This document shows, piece by piece, positions 54,101-63,183 of a DNA stretch of 64,000 bases. The stretch lies in the NCBI GenBank assembly GCA_008508345.1, contig QNGE01001743.1:82396-146395 (forward strand), in the 5' to 3' direction. A program made the translations under genes and the position numbers. This DNA is from Paragonimus westermani. Its lineage: Eukaryota; Platyhelminthes; Trematoda; Plagiorchiida; Troglotrematidae. Position 1 is the first letter of the stretch. Each line of letters starts with the position of its first letter. A model generated the notes under the pieces. That model did not search any database. It was not told the origin of the DNA and worked only from the letters and a program-made list of their open reading frames with translations.

Positions 54101-57100
54101 CATAGGCCCTGGAAACCACAAAATAAAAACCTGCTGCGGCGTTGAAACAGCAAATCCACTCTTAGACTATTGCGGCTAGGTAGAGTTGTCGAACCAAACC
54201 TCGCTTGCCTGCTCACTGACTCCAGGGCGGATCTATAAATTGCAGGCATCCAACCATATGCACTCTACGTGTCCCTTTGTAAGGCCGATATTTCATTTAT
54301 ACGGAGTAGAAAACAGTTTTCTGAATGCAGCACGTTAATTTTGCTTACTAAACCACACCGCACTAAAGTCCATCAAATATTAGCAAGATAATGGAAACCG
54401 CCTTCAGTACTCTCTGCCAGTACTAGTGACTGGATAATTTGTCAGTTTGTTTGGACGGTTTTTAAGTATATCAGCGCCGTTTCCTTTGACTCGTAGCCAT
54501 CCAACATTGTAGCATGACACAGATATCCTCACATCATTCTGCAGTTGAGTGTAAGTCAACAGGCCACATTCATTTAAAAGTTAAGTTATCAAGAATATAA
54601 GCACTAAACTCGAGTTTCACTCTAGGCAAGGTTTTTCGTTAGTGTCTATCCTTGTCAAGGTCATGATTCGAACTCCAACAGCAGATCTAATGATTTCTGT
54701 GATTCCAAGTTGGAGAGAAGTGGCAGCCGTAGTGTTATTGAATGCAATTAACAGGGCAGTATCTGTCTACCCTCAAGATCAAGCAGCCTGAGCATAACTC
54801 GCAAGCGAATACGACTGAGTATTTGCCCACTATCATTCACTGATGAGCCCTAACCAGAGCAAAGCCCCAGTATGGTACTCATTTCTGAGAGGGGCCGACT
54901 AGAATATTTTAAGAATGCGACAGCCACGATACATGGTAGGTGGTGTTCAATCCATGCCTCTCTCTCCCCTACTTACCACACATCAAGAACAGCCAATATA
55001 AAACCATAGTATTATTCGTGGAGACATGCTTATTTTGATCTGTGGGATGAATTGAGAAAACTGTTATCTGTGTATCTCAGGCACATAGAGTGGACCCCGT
55101 AATACTATCAGGTATCCCAGTGAAAGTAAGTATACACACTCAGGAACCCTTGCACTCCTTAGAAGATAACTGTTGCGGGAGGAGCGTTATAGTGATACTT
55201 TTAAAGGTTTATAACTATTGAGTTACCTGTCATTAATTTTCTGAGAATGTCATCATGTTAAATGTGAACACTTACTCCATTTGGATGTAATTAACGCAAT
55301 CCTAACGTACTCCGAGTTGCCACACAATTACCAGAGTCTAGTTAGTAGGCACGAGTAACCCATACGTTTGCAGAGACCGGAAACATGGTAAAAGGGGTAC
55401 TTTGAATACTTACTAGTGCTAATATCTTCCGTTATGGTCATCGAGATTGCTCTTCTCATTGTTAGTTATTTCCTGTAGCCCACAAGAGGGTGTAATAGCC
55501 ATCACTTCATTGGCGGAGATTCAGAACTGTGGTGATGACGTGTACTGATTCATTTGTTCTAAACAGCTGTTGTTTTTAGGTTATCTCGCACTACGCGGCC
55601 TTGATCTTGGGACCTCAAACGTAACTTATCAGCTGACGGGTTATGGTTCAGTTGTATGTCGGTCGAATCTAAATTATGGCCCTTTAACTAAGGTTCATGA
55701 GAGTGAATAGGTTATGGAGAGTTTAAAATGACTGCTTAAATCCTGATTCTATGTTACACAACACTAAAAAGTTACGTAAAGACAGAATAAATATTCACAT
55801 AAAATGAGGTTTATTGTTGAAACAACCAAACTAATAAGAAGACAATGCAAAAGGAATCAAGAAGAAATATAACTTAGACATAAATAATTGACCAAGTTTA
55901 AGCAAATTTTCAAAGCAGGCGAACAGGTTGATGAAAACCAAGTTTGATAACTATGTTATACTTTCCCGATAGACAGGATATGCCTAGAAAGTTACGTGAT
56001 ATACACGCTTCACTATGCTTGCTATTCGTTTACATTTTAAGCTATCCTCGAACGACACTTGATTTCCAATCAGACAGGATTCGATAATATTTGTGATGCG
56101 TTCTCATGCACATGAAGGTGGCACATGTAATTCCTATCTTTCGCGTTCTTTAGATTAATACAATGCTTTGTTTCCACTAGTTCGCACACAGAATAACAAG
56201 TAATGTACAACTTGTTTTAATCAGTTAGTAACTGAAGAACAGAACCACAGCAGCTCACGTGAATTCATCGTCGAGCATAGTCACCTGTTAGTAGTTCTCA
56301 CTGATGCATAACTGCCACACAACCATGAATAAAACAAAGAAAGCCTTGACCAGGACCGAAAGGAAAAGGTGCTGGAGAAACCTAACTACCAGCAACAGTT
56401 GTGTCTATCCTCAGTACACTTAACTTCAATGCGCCTACCCCTCGAACACAAACGACCTAACTTGAGGTAAAGTTAAGGCGTCACAGCTTGACAACTTCCT
56501 TGCAGCTTCTATTCAGCTTCTCATTGAGTGCGTTTAGTTTATCGACAACTTGGCGGAACAATGACAAGGTTCAAACCACTGAGTCTGATTAACCAACGCT
56601 CTACCTAAAATTTTCAAACAAGCACTCCGTGAGTTGCGACGGCTTCAATCCGAGGGTGGAAACCGACCTACGGTGCTCAACACCTCGGTGAAAAACATCA
56701 TTTCTCCATGCTAGGTTAACATCTGTCCACCTCTTACCTCACGACATTCGGCAGAAATATGGGTACAGATCTCGGTATGACAGACAACTAACTGACATCC
56801 TTACTGCGTGGCACACAACCGAACTGGAATTCTGGAAGTCCGCTCATCAGCTCGGCGGGAACACTAACGAAACATTCGAATATAAGTCATACCTGAGTGA
56901 GACCTGTATTAAAACCGCTAGCAAGGATCGTAGAATGTGCGACTTGCATAAGATGAAGATGGTTAATACGTTACACCACTTCAAAGTTACACAAAACTCC
57001 GCTGGACTCAACCGTAATCTACTTTATCCTGCTAAACTATCTTCAGCCCCATAGGATTAGTTGGCCAATTTAAGCATTCCTGTAAAATTAGGAGGGGTAT

Positions 57101-57402
57101 ACGACTGAACATTTTATGTATTGTCTAATGAAGTTAAACAGGTCAACGCAAATCTACACCCTCCGCCGATCTCAGTTTTGATTAAGTGTTGCCACGAGCT
57201 TGTCTGTAAAACTCGCTGGCTAAAAATTACATAACTTTTGTTCACTGTTTCTCACGTCGTCTTCTTAACAGACAAACAATTATGCTTTGTCGTTTTGGGA
57301 GGTGAACTAGTCTCCAAGGGTCGTGCTCTACTCCACTGGCAGTCCATGATCGAGCGACCGGAACAGCGAGTGTGCGAATGGCAAGAATTACAGCTTTACT
57401 AG
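32891..57402 (+). CDS. Synaptotagmin 15/17-like double C2 protein, six exons, 5' incomplete
   Basis: Six exons join without a frame break into 320 residues plus stop (phases 1, 2, 0, 0, 1, 1 at the exon starts). An N-terminal linker with GKLDPTLY precedes C2A (HLGRIWFTVAYS, then KARNLR, NPNFNEQFSFQ, LGYDKRRRCRLIG). C2B follows (LFVALTYFPMAERLIVGLF, CRNLP, DIFAKVILHQG, GFDESFVFQ, then HWQSMIERPEQ near the end). The GKLxPxLY linker and the C2 layout match the synaptotagmin 15/17 branch, whose members act in membrane trafficking. The family's final WHxL motif is represented only by EWQELQL. Most aspartate calcium ligands are absent (inference: calcium-independent). The first exon begins with two bases of a split codon, so the start codon and any membrane anchor lie upstream and were not found. 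Introns carry several PLE fragments. The double-C2 assignment is firm; the exact paralogue is less so. Confidence 0.88.
33159..34511 (+). other. Intron 1 (1353 bases)
   Basis: GTAAGT...CAG. No gene or repeat recognised inside. Confidence 0.8.
34512..34605 (+). CDS. Exon 2: middle of C2A
   Basis: Acceptor is TCTATTTCAG; donor is GTAGGC. It encodes IFLEQNERKYHMTTVKKQ and NPNFNEQFSFQ, the C2 segment with the basic strand (TVKKQ) and the typical NPxFNExFxF motif. It ends in phase 0. Confidence 0.88.
34606..40127 (+). other. Intron 2 (5522 bases)
   Basis: GTAGGC...AAG. It holds a perfect 9-bp hairpin at 34852-34872 and an unassigned open frame of 111 codons at 36551-36886 with no recognised domain. 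Confidence 0.75.
34852..34872. repeat. Perfect 9-bp hairpin in intron 2
   Basis: TTCTGGTTC-GCC-GAACCAGAA. The outer words CTGTGTT (34812-34818) and AACACAG (34871-34877) are also complementary. Confidence 0.6.
40128..40307 (+). CDS. Exon 3: end of C2A
   Basis: Acceptor is TTCCATTCATCCATAAG (an AAG acceptor, less common than CAG); donor is GTGAGT. It encodes LRLQVLGYDKRRRCRLIGY and the last C2A strands, ending RDIQLDTEEE. The start phase 0 matches the end of exon 2. The open frame continues upstream of the acceptor, but that part does not resemble C2. Confidence 0.85.
41587..41663 (-). ncRNA. Hammerhead ribozyme-like motif, family 1 copy a
   Basis: The minus strand has CTGATGA, a 6-bp helix II (GTCACC/GGTGAT) and GAAAC then GTT|TGC. 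Helix I closes with GTA/TGC, a G-U wobble where the 53 kb copy has a G-C pair. Distal CGCTG/CGGCG can extend helix I. One extra U sits at the helix II junction. Confidence 0.55.
41839..41997 (-). pseudogene. PLE family 1 endonuclease C-terminal fragment
   Basis: The minus strand reads AEILTQANTKHAKEFLEAWY then INKHIKLDKIYEPMRIKDLR, RRKRHRA and stop TAA at 41839-41841. It matches the C-terminal half of the frame at 53191-53487 with few differences. The YVGQT half is missing, cut off at the N. The longer open frame running beyond the N into GC-rich DNA is not a PLE protein and is probably chance. Confidence 0.8.
41998..41998. other. Single N (assembly uncertainty)
   Basis: It falls where the antisense PLE endonuclease stops matching and GC-rich DNA begins, so the junction should not be trusted. 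Confidence 0.9.
42274..42665 (+). pseudogene. PLE reverse transcriptase N-terminal fragment, frameshifted
   Basis: Three successive frames give one PLE-like path. NKDCALLDAFSLHNDFAKQM and EPILKDPTKF come first. Then ANITDETTFKFFKPTDPK and PQPYGVRKTQNPYIP, the family's x-L-x-P-T-D...P-x-x-Y-G-x-x-K-x-H-K-P-x-x-P box. Last comes IWSMYDVFAQTVTKWLVRML, corresponding to the R-P-I-V-S-x-Y-x-S segment. Two frameshifts break it. It lies in sense inside intron 3, head to head with the antisense PLE at 41.6-42.0 kb. No RT core or endonuclease follows, so it is a 3'-truncated relic. Confidence 0.75.
42671..42780 (+). repeat. Two diverged direct repeats, about 40 bases, 70-base period
   Basis: 42671-42709 and 42741-42780 share CAACCAAC/ACCAACTAAC followed by ACATACG(T/C)GGACG(T/C)AATG. 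They directly follow the PLE RT fragment and may be PLE-derived. Confidence 0.5.
47051..47168 (+). CDS. Exon 4: first half of C2B
   Basis: This short exon begins after GGTAG, with a TTTCTCTTTTTTT tract upstream, and ends before GTGAGT. It encodes PQLFVALTYFPMAERLIVGL, FDCRNLPLRENGLPV and one base of the next codon, giving the canonical C2 opening (x-L-x-V-x-L-x-Y ... R-L-x-V-x-L ... R-N-L-P). An in-frame TAG lies at the acceptor itself. Phase 0 in and phase 1 out fit exons 3 and 5 exactly, and the split codon becomes Asp. Confidence 0.85.
47771..47868 (-). repeat. PLE family 2 arm, 3' side
   Basis: Read on the minus strand it shares ATATGTTCCTGG, GTTATTTGGTACTGAAGAG and CGTCTTCTTACTGCTATGT with the opposite arm. 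It is unrelated to the family 1 arm. Confidence 0.75.
47812..47842 (-). ncRNA. Hammerhead ribozyme-like motif, family 2, 3' arm
   Basis: On the minus strand, helix I TTGGTA/TACCAG brackets CTGAAGA...GAAA. Helix III is ATG-CTAG-CAT, and the cleavage triplet would end in C just before TACC. The helix II segment GCAAATAC has only one G-C pair, so activity may be lost or weak. Confidence 0.45.
47937..48346 (-). pseudogene. PLE family 2 GIY-YIG endonuclease, broken
   Basis: The minus strand reads KPPLPSVKGEQPTG, HCIYQFLCNCGENYIGRT and DRCLNSRMKEHLSK, then a TGA at 48189-48191 where Trp is usual. The frame that follows gives INQESTFRMIIRHANPRFLR, FAEAFAI and LAFCVQKQLYVSLRLPW, with TAA at 47937-47939. 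CxCG before YIGRT and the tail FAEAxAI...CVQKQL...LPW are the standard PLE endonuclease hallmarks (zinc-binding Cys pair, GIY-YIG core). A stop, a frame change and an N at 48347 make it non-functional as read. Confidence 0.85.
48347..48347. other. Single N (assembly uncertainty)
   Basis: It sits at the upstream edge of the family 2 endonuclease reading frame. Confidence 0.9.
48434..48531 (+). repeat. PLE family 2 arm, inverted 5' side
   Basis: This is the inverted partner of 47771-47868. It lies upstream of the truncated endonuclease in element orientation, so the two arms could pair as a long hairpin. Confidence 0.75.
48460..48500 (+). ncRNA. Hammerhead ribozyme-like motif, family 2, 5' arm
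   Basis: On the plus strand, TTGGTA then CTGAAGA, GGTCATAC, GAAA, helix III ATG-CTAC-CAT and H17 = T come before TACCAG. Helix I (six pairs, one G-U) and helix III are intact. Helix II is again nearly absent. Orientation is sense to the host gene. Confidence 0.45.
49731..49904 (+). CDS. Exon 5: middle of C2B
   Basis: Acceptor is TTTTGTTCTACAG; donor is GTAAGC. It encodes IFAKVILHQGLQGKEIKTKR, then GFDESFVFQKIPDP and VRIILVQHGFL. The lysine-rich stretch (GKEIKTKRT) corresponds to the polybasic strand of synaptotagmin C2B domains. It ends in phase 1 (G), completed by AC of exon 6 to give Asp. Confidence 0.88.
53043..53199 (-). repeat. PLE family 1 arm, inverted 5' copy
   Basis: Reverse complement of 53601-53757 with only a few differences. 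It carries the hammerhead-like core on the minus strand. Confidence 0.85.
53061..53137 (-). ncRNA. Hammerhead ribozyme-like motif, family 1, inverted arm
   Basis: The same core as at 53663-53739 with all core bases retained, on the minus strand of the left arm. Confidence 0.55.
53191..53487 (+). CDS. PLE GIY-YIG endonuclease domain, 5'-truncated but open
   Basis: 98 codons are open to TAA. TYVGQTRRKLSTRIHEH carries the YIG half of the GIY-YIG motif (as YVG), the conserved Arg and the HEH at the usual spacing. SVHEDETGHTFN and AEILTLANTKHAREFLEAWY follow, then a basic tail (RRRKRHRA). In an intact element this domain follows RT in one protein and nicks target DNA. Here it has no real start codon (the frame opens with TTG inside the arm) and lacks the GIY half and RT, so it is unlikely to be expressed. 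The frame is undamaged, unlike all other copies here, which suggests a recent insertion. Confidence 0.85.
   Translation: MTYVGQTRRKLSTRIHEHELAIKRHDQISLISVHEDETGHTFNLNTAEILTLANTKHAREFLEAWYSSNGSTNKHIKLDKIYEPMRIKDLRRRKRHRA
53601..53757 (+). repeat. PLE family 1 arm, 3' copy
   Basis: It runs from GTAGGTCAACTGACTCTCC to TATACCAAAA. The same arm ends the 41.6 kb copy. Confidence 0.85.
53663..53739 (+). ncRNA. Hammerhead ribozyme-like motif, family 1, sense arm
   Basis: CTGATGA (53681-53687), helix II GTCACC/GGTGAT with loop TCGCCT, GAAA (53707-53710), then CGTT with predicted cleavage after 53714. Helix I is GCA/TGC with distal CGCTG/CGGCG. Helix III is just ACGU, self-complementary with no loop, so pairing would need two ribozyme copies, as described for PLE and retrozyme hammerheads. 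One unpaired U precedes helix II. Confidence 0.6.
54606..54680 (+). repeat. Interspersed repeat family A, partial copy in intron 5
   Basis: ACTCGAGTTTCACTCT then TTAGTGTCTATCCTTGTC corresponds to the core of family A. It ends with GATTCGAACTCC, similar to a tRNA B box, so a tRNA-derived SINE origin is possible. Confidence 0.4.
54796..54936 (+). repeat. Interspersed repeat family B, copy 2
   Basis: Same block order as 25074-25301 in a shorter form. A weaker match to its middle and end is at 1640-1800. Confidence 0.45.
56413..56648 (+). pseudogene. Possible PLE N-terminal remnant
   Basis: STLNFNAPTPRTQ (from 56413) resembles the LNFxPTPR motif near the start of PLE proteins. ALRELRRLQS (from 56622, another frame) resembles the KALxELR helix before RT. 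The two are in different frames with stops between. The call is tentative and rests on two short motifs in the right order. Confidence 0.35.
56692..57054 (+). other. Unidentified 120-codon open frame, no start codon at its head
   Basis: Open from the TGA at 56689 to TAG at 57052. It contains KYGYRSRYDRQLTDILTAWH, ELEFWKSAHQL and KTASKDRRMCDLHKMKM. It is rich in charged and aromatic residues but matches no domain I know. It lies 217 bases before exon 6 and has no phase-compatible splice evidence. It could be transposon coding sequence downstream of the PLE-like trace, or chance. Confidence 0.25.
57272..57402 (+). CDS. Exon 6: end of C2B and stop codon
   Basis: Acceptor is CTTCTTAACAG. It encodes DKQLCFVVLGGELVSKGRAL, LHWQSMIERPEQRVCEWQ and ELQLY, then TAG at 57400-57402. 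The HW...M..P...V..W pattern is the usual C-terminal helix of synaptotagmin C2B. Phase 1 matches exon 5. An opposite-strand open frame covers the same bases and is taken as its shadow. Confidence 0.85.
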
Positions 57403-57560
57403 CGGATCCATGAAGAAGGTGGGGCCAAACAAATTGGAACTCCAGTATTATCATGCTGCGTAGTATACATTTTGAGCAACATTCCAAGTGACGATTCAAA
57501 ACGAACAAGCTTGCCTCATCGTGTAATCCGTCGATTATTCTTTCAAATTACCTGAAGAAA

Positions 57561-57566
57561 AATAAA
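57561..57566 (+). terminator. Candidate polyadenylation signal AATAAA
   Basis: AATAAA lies 159 bases after the TAG of the synaptotagmin-like gene, a reasonable 3' UTR length. It is the first such hexamer I see downstream. Confidence 0.5.
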
Positions 57567-60500
57567 CAGAAAAAGTTATCTATACAATTTTGAAGATGCT
57601 TTTTGAAACGGTTGAAAGAATAGAAATTTGGTTTTAAAGGCAACTGATGCCAACGTAATTTTTGGTGAATGTTTCATCATGTTTTCCCTGGTATGTAGAA
57701 GGAGCGGTGTGAATTGGTGATAAATTGGTAGTTTTAATGTTGATGGGTCACGGTACGTATAGCACCGACATCCCGACAGTTCCTGAAAAACTTGCAAGCC
57801 TGACATGGGGCATATTTTTTAATAAACATTCCAGGTTGAAGAAATCAGGCTTGAGATTTAGCTGAACCATTTACAAGAACCGCGTACATCCGACTGGCAT
57901 GTCACTGTTATTCAAACTCCAACGTTAAGGACTGCAACAATCTTCCTGCGGTTGGGATAGACTACTTGAATCATTTGGAATTCCCTGTTCATTTCATTGG
58001 TAACACTTAGAGAACATTACTTTCTAGATCACACACAGAGGCCGCAGTATGTACTCTTGTGTTTAGGTGAAGAACGTTGACTAGATGCTTGGTGTAGGCA
58101 TTTCCCACCAAGATCAAAATCTGAGTTGACTAACAACAGCATGATCGGTTCAACCTAAGAGATGGTAGAGTGATAAGGCAGGTCCGCTTCTGTTCACGCT
58201 TCCGTGTCTTGTCTTAGCCGGCAAAGGGTTTAGCACTTATTGACTAAACTGATCGAGTGGTATTCTCAAACGAACGGTAGGGTCTGCAGCGTTTCGGCAG
58301 AGCTAAATTTGACGTTCTGTTCAAAAGCTGAAACCAAGGCGGTTTCAATATGGTCCTTCCATTATAGCCCAATAAAAGTGTGCAAAATGGTGCATTGTGA
58401 GTTTTATTGCATTTAAAGTAATAGTGACTTGCTTATGTAGATGAACATTTGGATGTTATGCAACCATAATTCGGCTAACGGAAATGGTTTAAAACGGTTG
58501 GTATTCTCTAGAAATATGAACCAAACTGTTAAGGTGGTAGGTGCACGCAATTTGTCTGACTCATTAATACCAAATGCGAGATGACATGGACCAGTCTTTA
58601 TATCCAACAACTAAGGCTTGCTAATCGGTTGGTGAGTTTGGAGAGGTCACTACGTCCAGGGCGTAGATAGATTCAGGTGCAAATTTTTCTGAATATACAA
58701 ATCCAGCTTAAGTGAACGGATTGTGACCCTTTCAGACCTTAACACTTGGGTGGGATAATAAGAATCTCAATGCACAGACTGGGTCGATAACGTGGTCAGT
58801 GATCAAAACGTACCTAGCACAAACAGACACTGGTTGTATGCGTGTTCTACGACAGTCTTTTTTTGTAGTGTGAAATACCATACTCTTTTTTGACAAAAGT
58901 TTCAGCAACCTAATGATCAAACAATCCTTGATTCTGTCTGAATAATTTTCTGTGCATTTACACATATATTGGTAAACACATTGCAAGGTGGCACTGATAG
59001 ACTGAGCTCTTTTGACTGTTAATACCCATAATTTTTGGGTCTAGGCAAAAAAATAAATTGTTTAAGTTGATAAAAAAACGGGCGTATTTTGAAACGTGCT
59101 TGAGCAGGATATTGTCGATGACATCCAGAAATTCTCTGCAATGCAGTTTAAATTACTAGTGGTTGCTTGAACTTGTACATAATAATGATAGCAAAACGTT
59201 ATGATCAGAATGAAATCCGTAAGGGTTCCTTTCATGGATGAAATTGATGTATAAGTTTACACAGTTTATTTTCAGCTGCTCATACCTCCACAATTTTGTG
59301 TGATATACAGAAAACAGCCATGGCGACATTTAAATAAGCACTGGTTGCAGCAGATTAATTAATATAATACACACAGTGAGAAGGTTAAATTGTAGGACTC
59401 AAACTATGCAAAACTTTGCAGAGTATTACAAGAGAATCGCATGCAACACGGTAAGATCGACTGCCGAATGCTTCAAAAAGGTACGACGAAGCATTTGCAA
59501 TCACATTTAATACCCCCGGAACGCATTGTATTCTGTGACAGTGCGCTCGTGTTCATGGATAGTTATGCAGACCAAACGTTGACTGTGCCATATGGGAGGT
59601 GGCACTGTGAGTTACTCCATTATGCAGTTACACCGATTAAATTAAACTCTCATTAGCGCTGAGCTAAAATAATAAAGCTATCCCCGGAAAAACTGGAGGT
59701 AAAGTTAGTTCATATCCCCTTGGAATGAAAGCTGAGAAACTCTGCCCGAATCTCAAAAACGGTAACAAATTTACAAATGAGGACTTTCGTGAGTACCAAA
59801 GATGTTGTCGACAAGTAAATGGCAGTGTTCATAATTAGATGTGGTCCATGTGAAAAATGCTAGGACTTCGTCAAAAGTTGAAGCAACGAAAAAAGTAGCA
59901 TTCAACAAGTGTGAAATTTCTGACCTCTCGGGATGACACAATGGCTCAGCTTGTGCACCGCTTGTCGTGTGTGGTCACGCCATCTCTGTCACTGACAAGA
60001 ACGTAGCTCAAACTTAAATTTTACACAGTTGAGCGTCTTCTAAAACATTGAAAGCCGAGAGCAAGAATAAGAATCATCAAGAACATTCTAATCTATTTTT
60101 ACAACATCACACGTTCAGATATATCCTCGGAAGAGAATGTACTCCTATTAGTGGAACGTCTCCACTGTGTACAGCACTCACATTAGACGCCTCTGTTCGA
60201 TAACCAAACCCTCAGTCTATCAGCCGAAACACTTCTTCCAGTTTGAAGTGGACCCAGTCATTATCGGGGAAAATTAGTCACGTTAAACTAACACGCTTGA
60301 TTCGCACCGGTTAGCTAGTAACCGCCCTTCACTCACCGTTTTGACAAGCTGCATCGGATCCACACAAGAACAATCAACCCAGTGTATTGTGCGCCCCACC
60401 ACACGTGGTGACCCTTACTATGCTAATCCAACACCGACTGAATGGCTCCCTTAATCTGCAAACAATTTCTTGAACATGAGTGCACACCCGGTATCCGAGT

Positions 60501-62221
60501 GCTTCGGTTAATATCTGAGTACTTCGGATTGAGTATTCAACTCACGCACTTACGTTAGTTGGAAATCGAAAGATGCAGACGACACACGACAAACTCTTTG
60601 GAGCTTCGCCTATCAATCGAGTGCTCTTTTTTCTCATGTCTTCCTGGAAAAAGTAGCTATGAGGTTGTGCGATCAGTTCACAGGTCTCAAGTCTCAATCA
60701 TATGTGCCCAGCCTCGTCTAGACTCTGGAAGACTGAACGTGTTACAGCCACCTCACGTCCAAACAAGTGTGTTGCAGAACACGAGCGCAACGTCGACAAG
60801 TTTATTATCAGTCGTTTAGACCGAGCATCATTCTAGGGTTACTAACTTACCATGAGATTTGATCTGTGCTGTCTGAAGTTCACCCAATGGCCAAAGTGTG
60901 CTGTGAGTTATGGTAAGTAGGTAGTGTACTTGCTGTAACGTACTCGGTAACCTGCTAGAGAAAACCGGACCAACACAGATCTGACCATTAATAAGCAATC
61001 TCAGTGTGTCAGAAAACATTAAACTTCATATGGAGAAACAAGTGTTTGCGATTGATACGCGTATGTGTCGGATAACCCGTTCTTCGTTACATCCGTACGA
61101 TTCAGTCTCAAGCAACACAGTTGTGGAAATTTGACACGCGTTCAAAAAGCTTGTTCCAATTACCCCTGCATGCAAAACATCCGGTGAAGTGATTAACCGC
61201 CGTTTTTGATTGGGCGGCGACCGGTAACAATGAGTTCACATGAAACAGTTGGTTCTTTGATGAATAATTGAAAATTCCCGTAGAAATCATGTAAAACAAT
61301 TTTAAATTTCACCGAACAGAAGTGGTTTCGACAAATTCACATCTTAGGATGGTACAATAATATATAGATCAGGAATAGTACGAGCGTGAGATGATTGTGT
61401 AAAACACAAAGACGACATCGCTGTGGCTATGCTCGCAAGTTTCTTACGAGAAACATGCAACAACGACCAACACACAGCCCAATAAACACTGTTGATGGGA
61501 AAAAGATCAACCAACGTTTTGCCGATCAAAGGGGACATAGCAGACGAACCGATTATGTGCCAACTAACTGACGCAGTCGGCAACCCAACCGCATTACACT
61601 CGTACCATTTTCGATCAATAGACTCTCTCAGTGTTACTTGAATTGATGTATAGCTGTATTAGATTAAGACGAGAATTCATCGAAAACAGTTTTGTTCGGT
61701 GAAACCAACATTGTTTCATATGATTTTTACGGGGATTTTCAATTGGCTGAAACACACCACGGACCCATCGACGGTGAGACAACTCAAGCAGTTCTTGAAG
61801 TTTACGACCAAACTCACGGAGGCATGAACAACCGTTCAGTTTCTATCCGAATGTATTGATAAGGATGAATGCCCTTCAATTTGTTGGAAGCCTCTTCGTC
61901 ATAACCGAATACAGCCAGCCAGTAACTCACTGAAACCCTATACATTGAACCAGCAGGGGACGTCCACCTTCCGGTTAGCTGAATTCGAACTCCGTCAAAC
62001 CGAACGTCACCATATCGTCCAGAACCAATCAGAATTGGAAAAAAAACACCTTCGAGTCCTATGTACATAAGATCCTAGATAGATCAACTCAGATAAACCG
62101 GACAAACCTCCTTCTGAAATTTAGTCCGAAAGAGCCGCGGATACCAATCTCTGAACAAACAGAGCGGTACGTTCATAACTGTTGCCCACTGACGTTCAGC
62201 GGAACGCTGACTGAAACCATG
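57567..62221. other. No gene recognised downstream of the synaptotagmin-like gene
   Basis: Only the small tandem repeat at 60492 and a weak Gypsy-like string near 61738-61803 stand out. Confidence 0.5.
60492..60532 (+). repeat. Two-unit tandem repeat, about 20 bases
   Basis: TATCCGAGTGCTTCGG is followed directly by TATCTGAGTACTTCGG. Confidence 0.5.
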
Positions 62222-63015
62222 TCACTCGGTCCAAAATTCTGTTATCTCGGTGGTAAATGTGGGAAACCTGACCTTGAAGTTCAATTGCTGTGTGCACACA
62301 TCAGTGTCAGATTGTACCTGAGCCACATGCTTCCTCATCCACACTGAAGTGTGTTCCCAAATCGAAATATTCAGCAGTCGTCCCGTCAGGCCAGTGTAAT
62401 TCACCTATGAACTGCACAAACATCGTCCACTCATATAGGGTCCGGCAAACGGATACAATATGAGGCCTCAAATGTGAACTGGAAGCCTTTCGGCGATGCA
62501 AATCAACACGACCACTGCCGCGATATACGTCCATATTGCAGCAGCATTTAGTCGACGCTGTACCGATGTATAGACATCATCTAATTTGAACGGCAACCGT
62601 AAACAGTTTTTCCGCCATGACACCACCACTATATGCTCGTGAAGTTCCTCTTTAGAAAATGTGGAGATCAGTGACTGTGAATATCTATGGTCCAAGGTTT
62701 TCTGATCACTTGGTTGCATTTCATTCCATAGGATGACCTGAGTGCAAATCCTTCTGACGCTATACTACAAGGTTTCCACAAGGCCTGTTCTATAATCCTT
62801 TATCACGAAGCTGGTAACGTGCGGGTACTAGCGGTGCCAAGTACAATAGGGATAAACTGAACATTGCGTCGAATCGAGTACGAACGAACAGAGCAAGAAT
62901 GGATATCCAAGGAGGGAAGAAAATCACTACATTCGCGTTCAGGATTCAGCATGGTGTTCGCATATAGTACAATATTCAAGATAGCCAAGAGTTTCCTCAT
63001 ATAACTCAACTTGTC
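62222..63015 (-). pseudogene. Penelope-like element: RT thumb, linker and GIY-YIG endonuclease, degraded
   Basis: On the minus strand, in order: NPERECSDFLPSLDIHS and RSYSIRRNV (RT segment with LPxLD), RTGLVETL then YSVRRICT (PLE thumb signature G-L-V-x-T-L...R-I-C), CLRLPFKLDDV and TYIAAVVVLICIAERLP (linker), then CLCSS and NYTGLTGRLLNISIWEH (endonuclease). Spacing from Y to H is 16 residues, as in the other copies. At least one frameshift and several stops break it. The palm with YVDD is not visible upstream. Confidence 0.8.
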
Positions 63016-63183
63016 GTAAGGCCTTCACTATTGGTGAATCAGTTGGGTTTGTTTATCACATTAGTTGTAATCCGTCGATATTCATTTTTCGAACAAAGTG
63101 AGAATATAAGGGGTGTTGTCGAACACGAACATTGGACATACATACAAGGTGGCCAACAGTTCTCCCATATAACTCAACTTGTC
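62977..63183 (-). repeat. Diverged direct repeat, 39 bases at 168-base offset
   Basis: 62977-63015 and 63145-63183 match at about 32 of 39 positions and share CATATAACTCAACTTGTC. The first copy begins the PLE RT remnant, suggesting an old local duplication or a second PLE trace. Confidence 0.5.

Larger units (their letters stand above)
49905..57271 (+). other. Intron 5 (7367 bases) with PLE and repeat copies
   Basis: GTAAGC...CAG. It contains the family 1 PLE (53043-53757), copies of repeat families A (54606-54680) and B (54796-54936), a weak PLE N-terminal trace (56413-56648) and an unidentified 120-codon open frame (56692-57054). Confidence 0.75.

Noticed and set aside
59113..59140. IVDDI string on the plus strand
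   Set aside because: No other RT motif around it.
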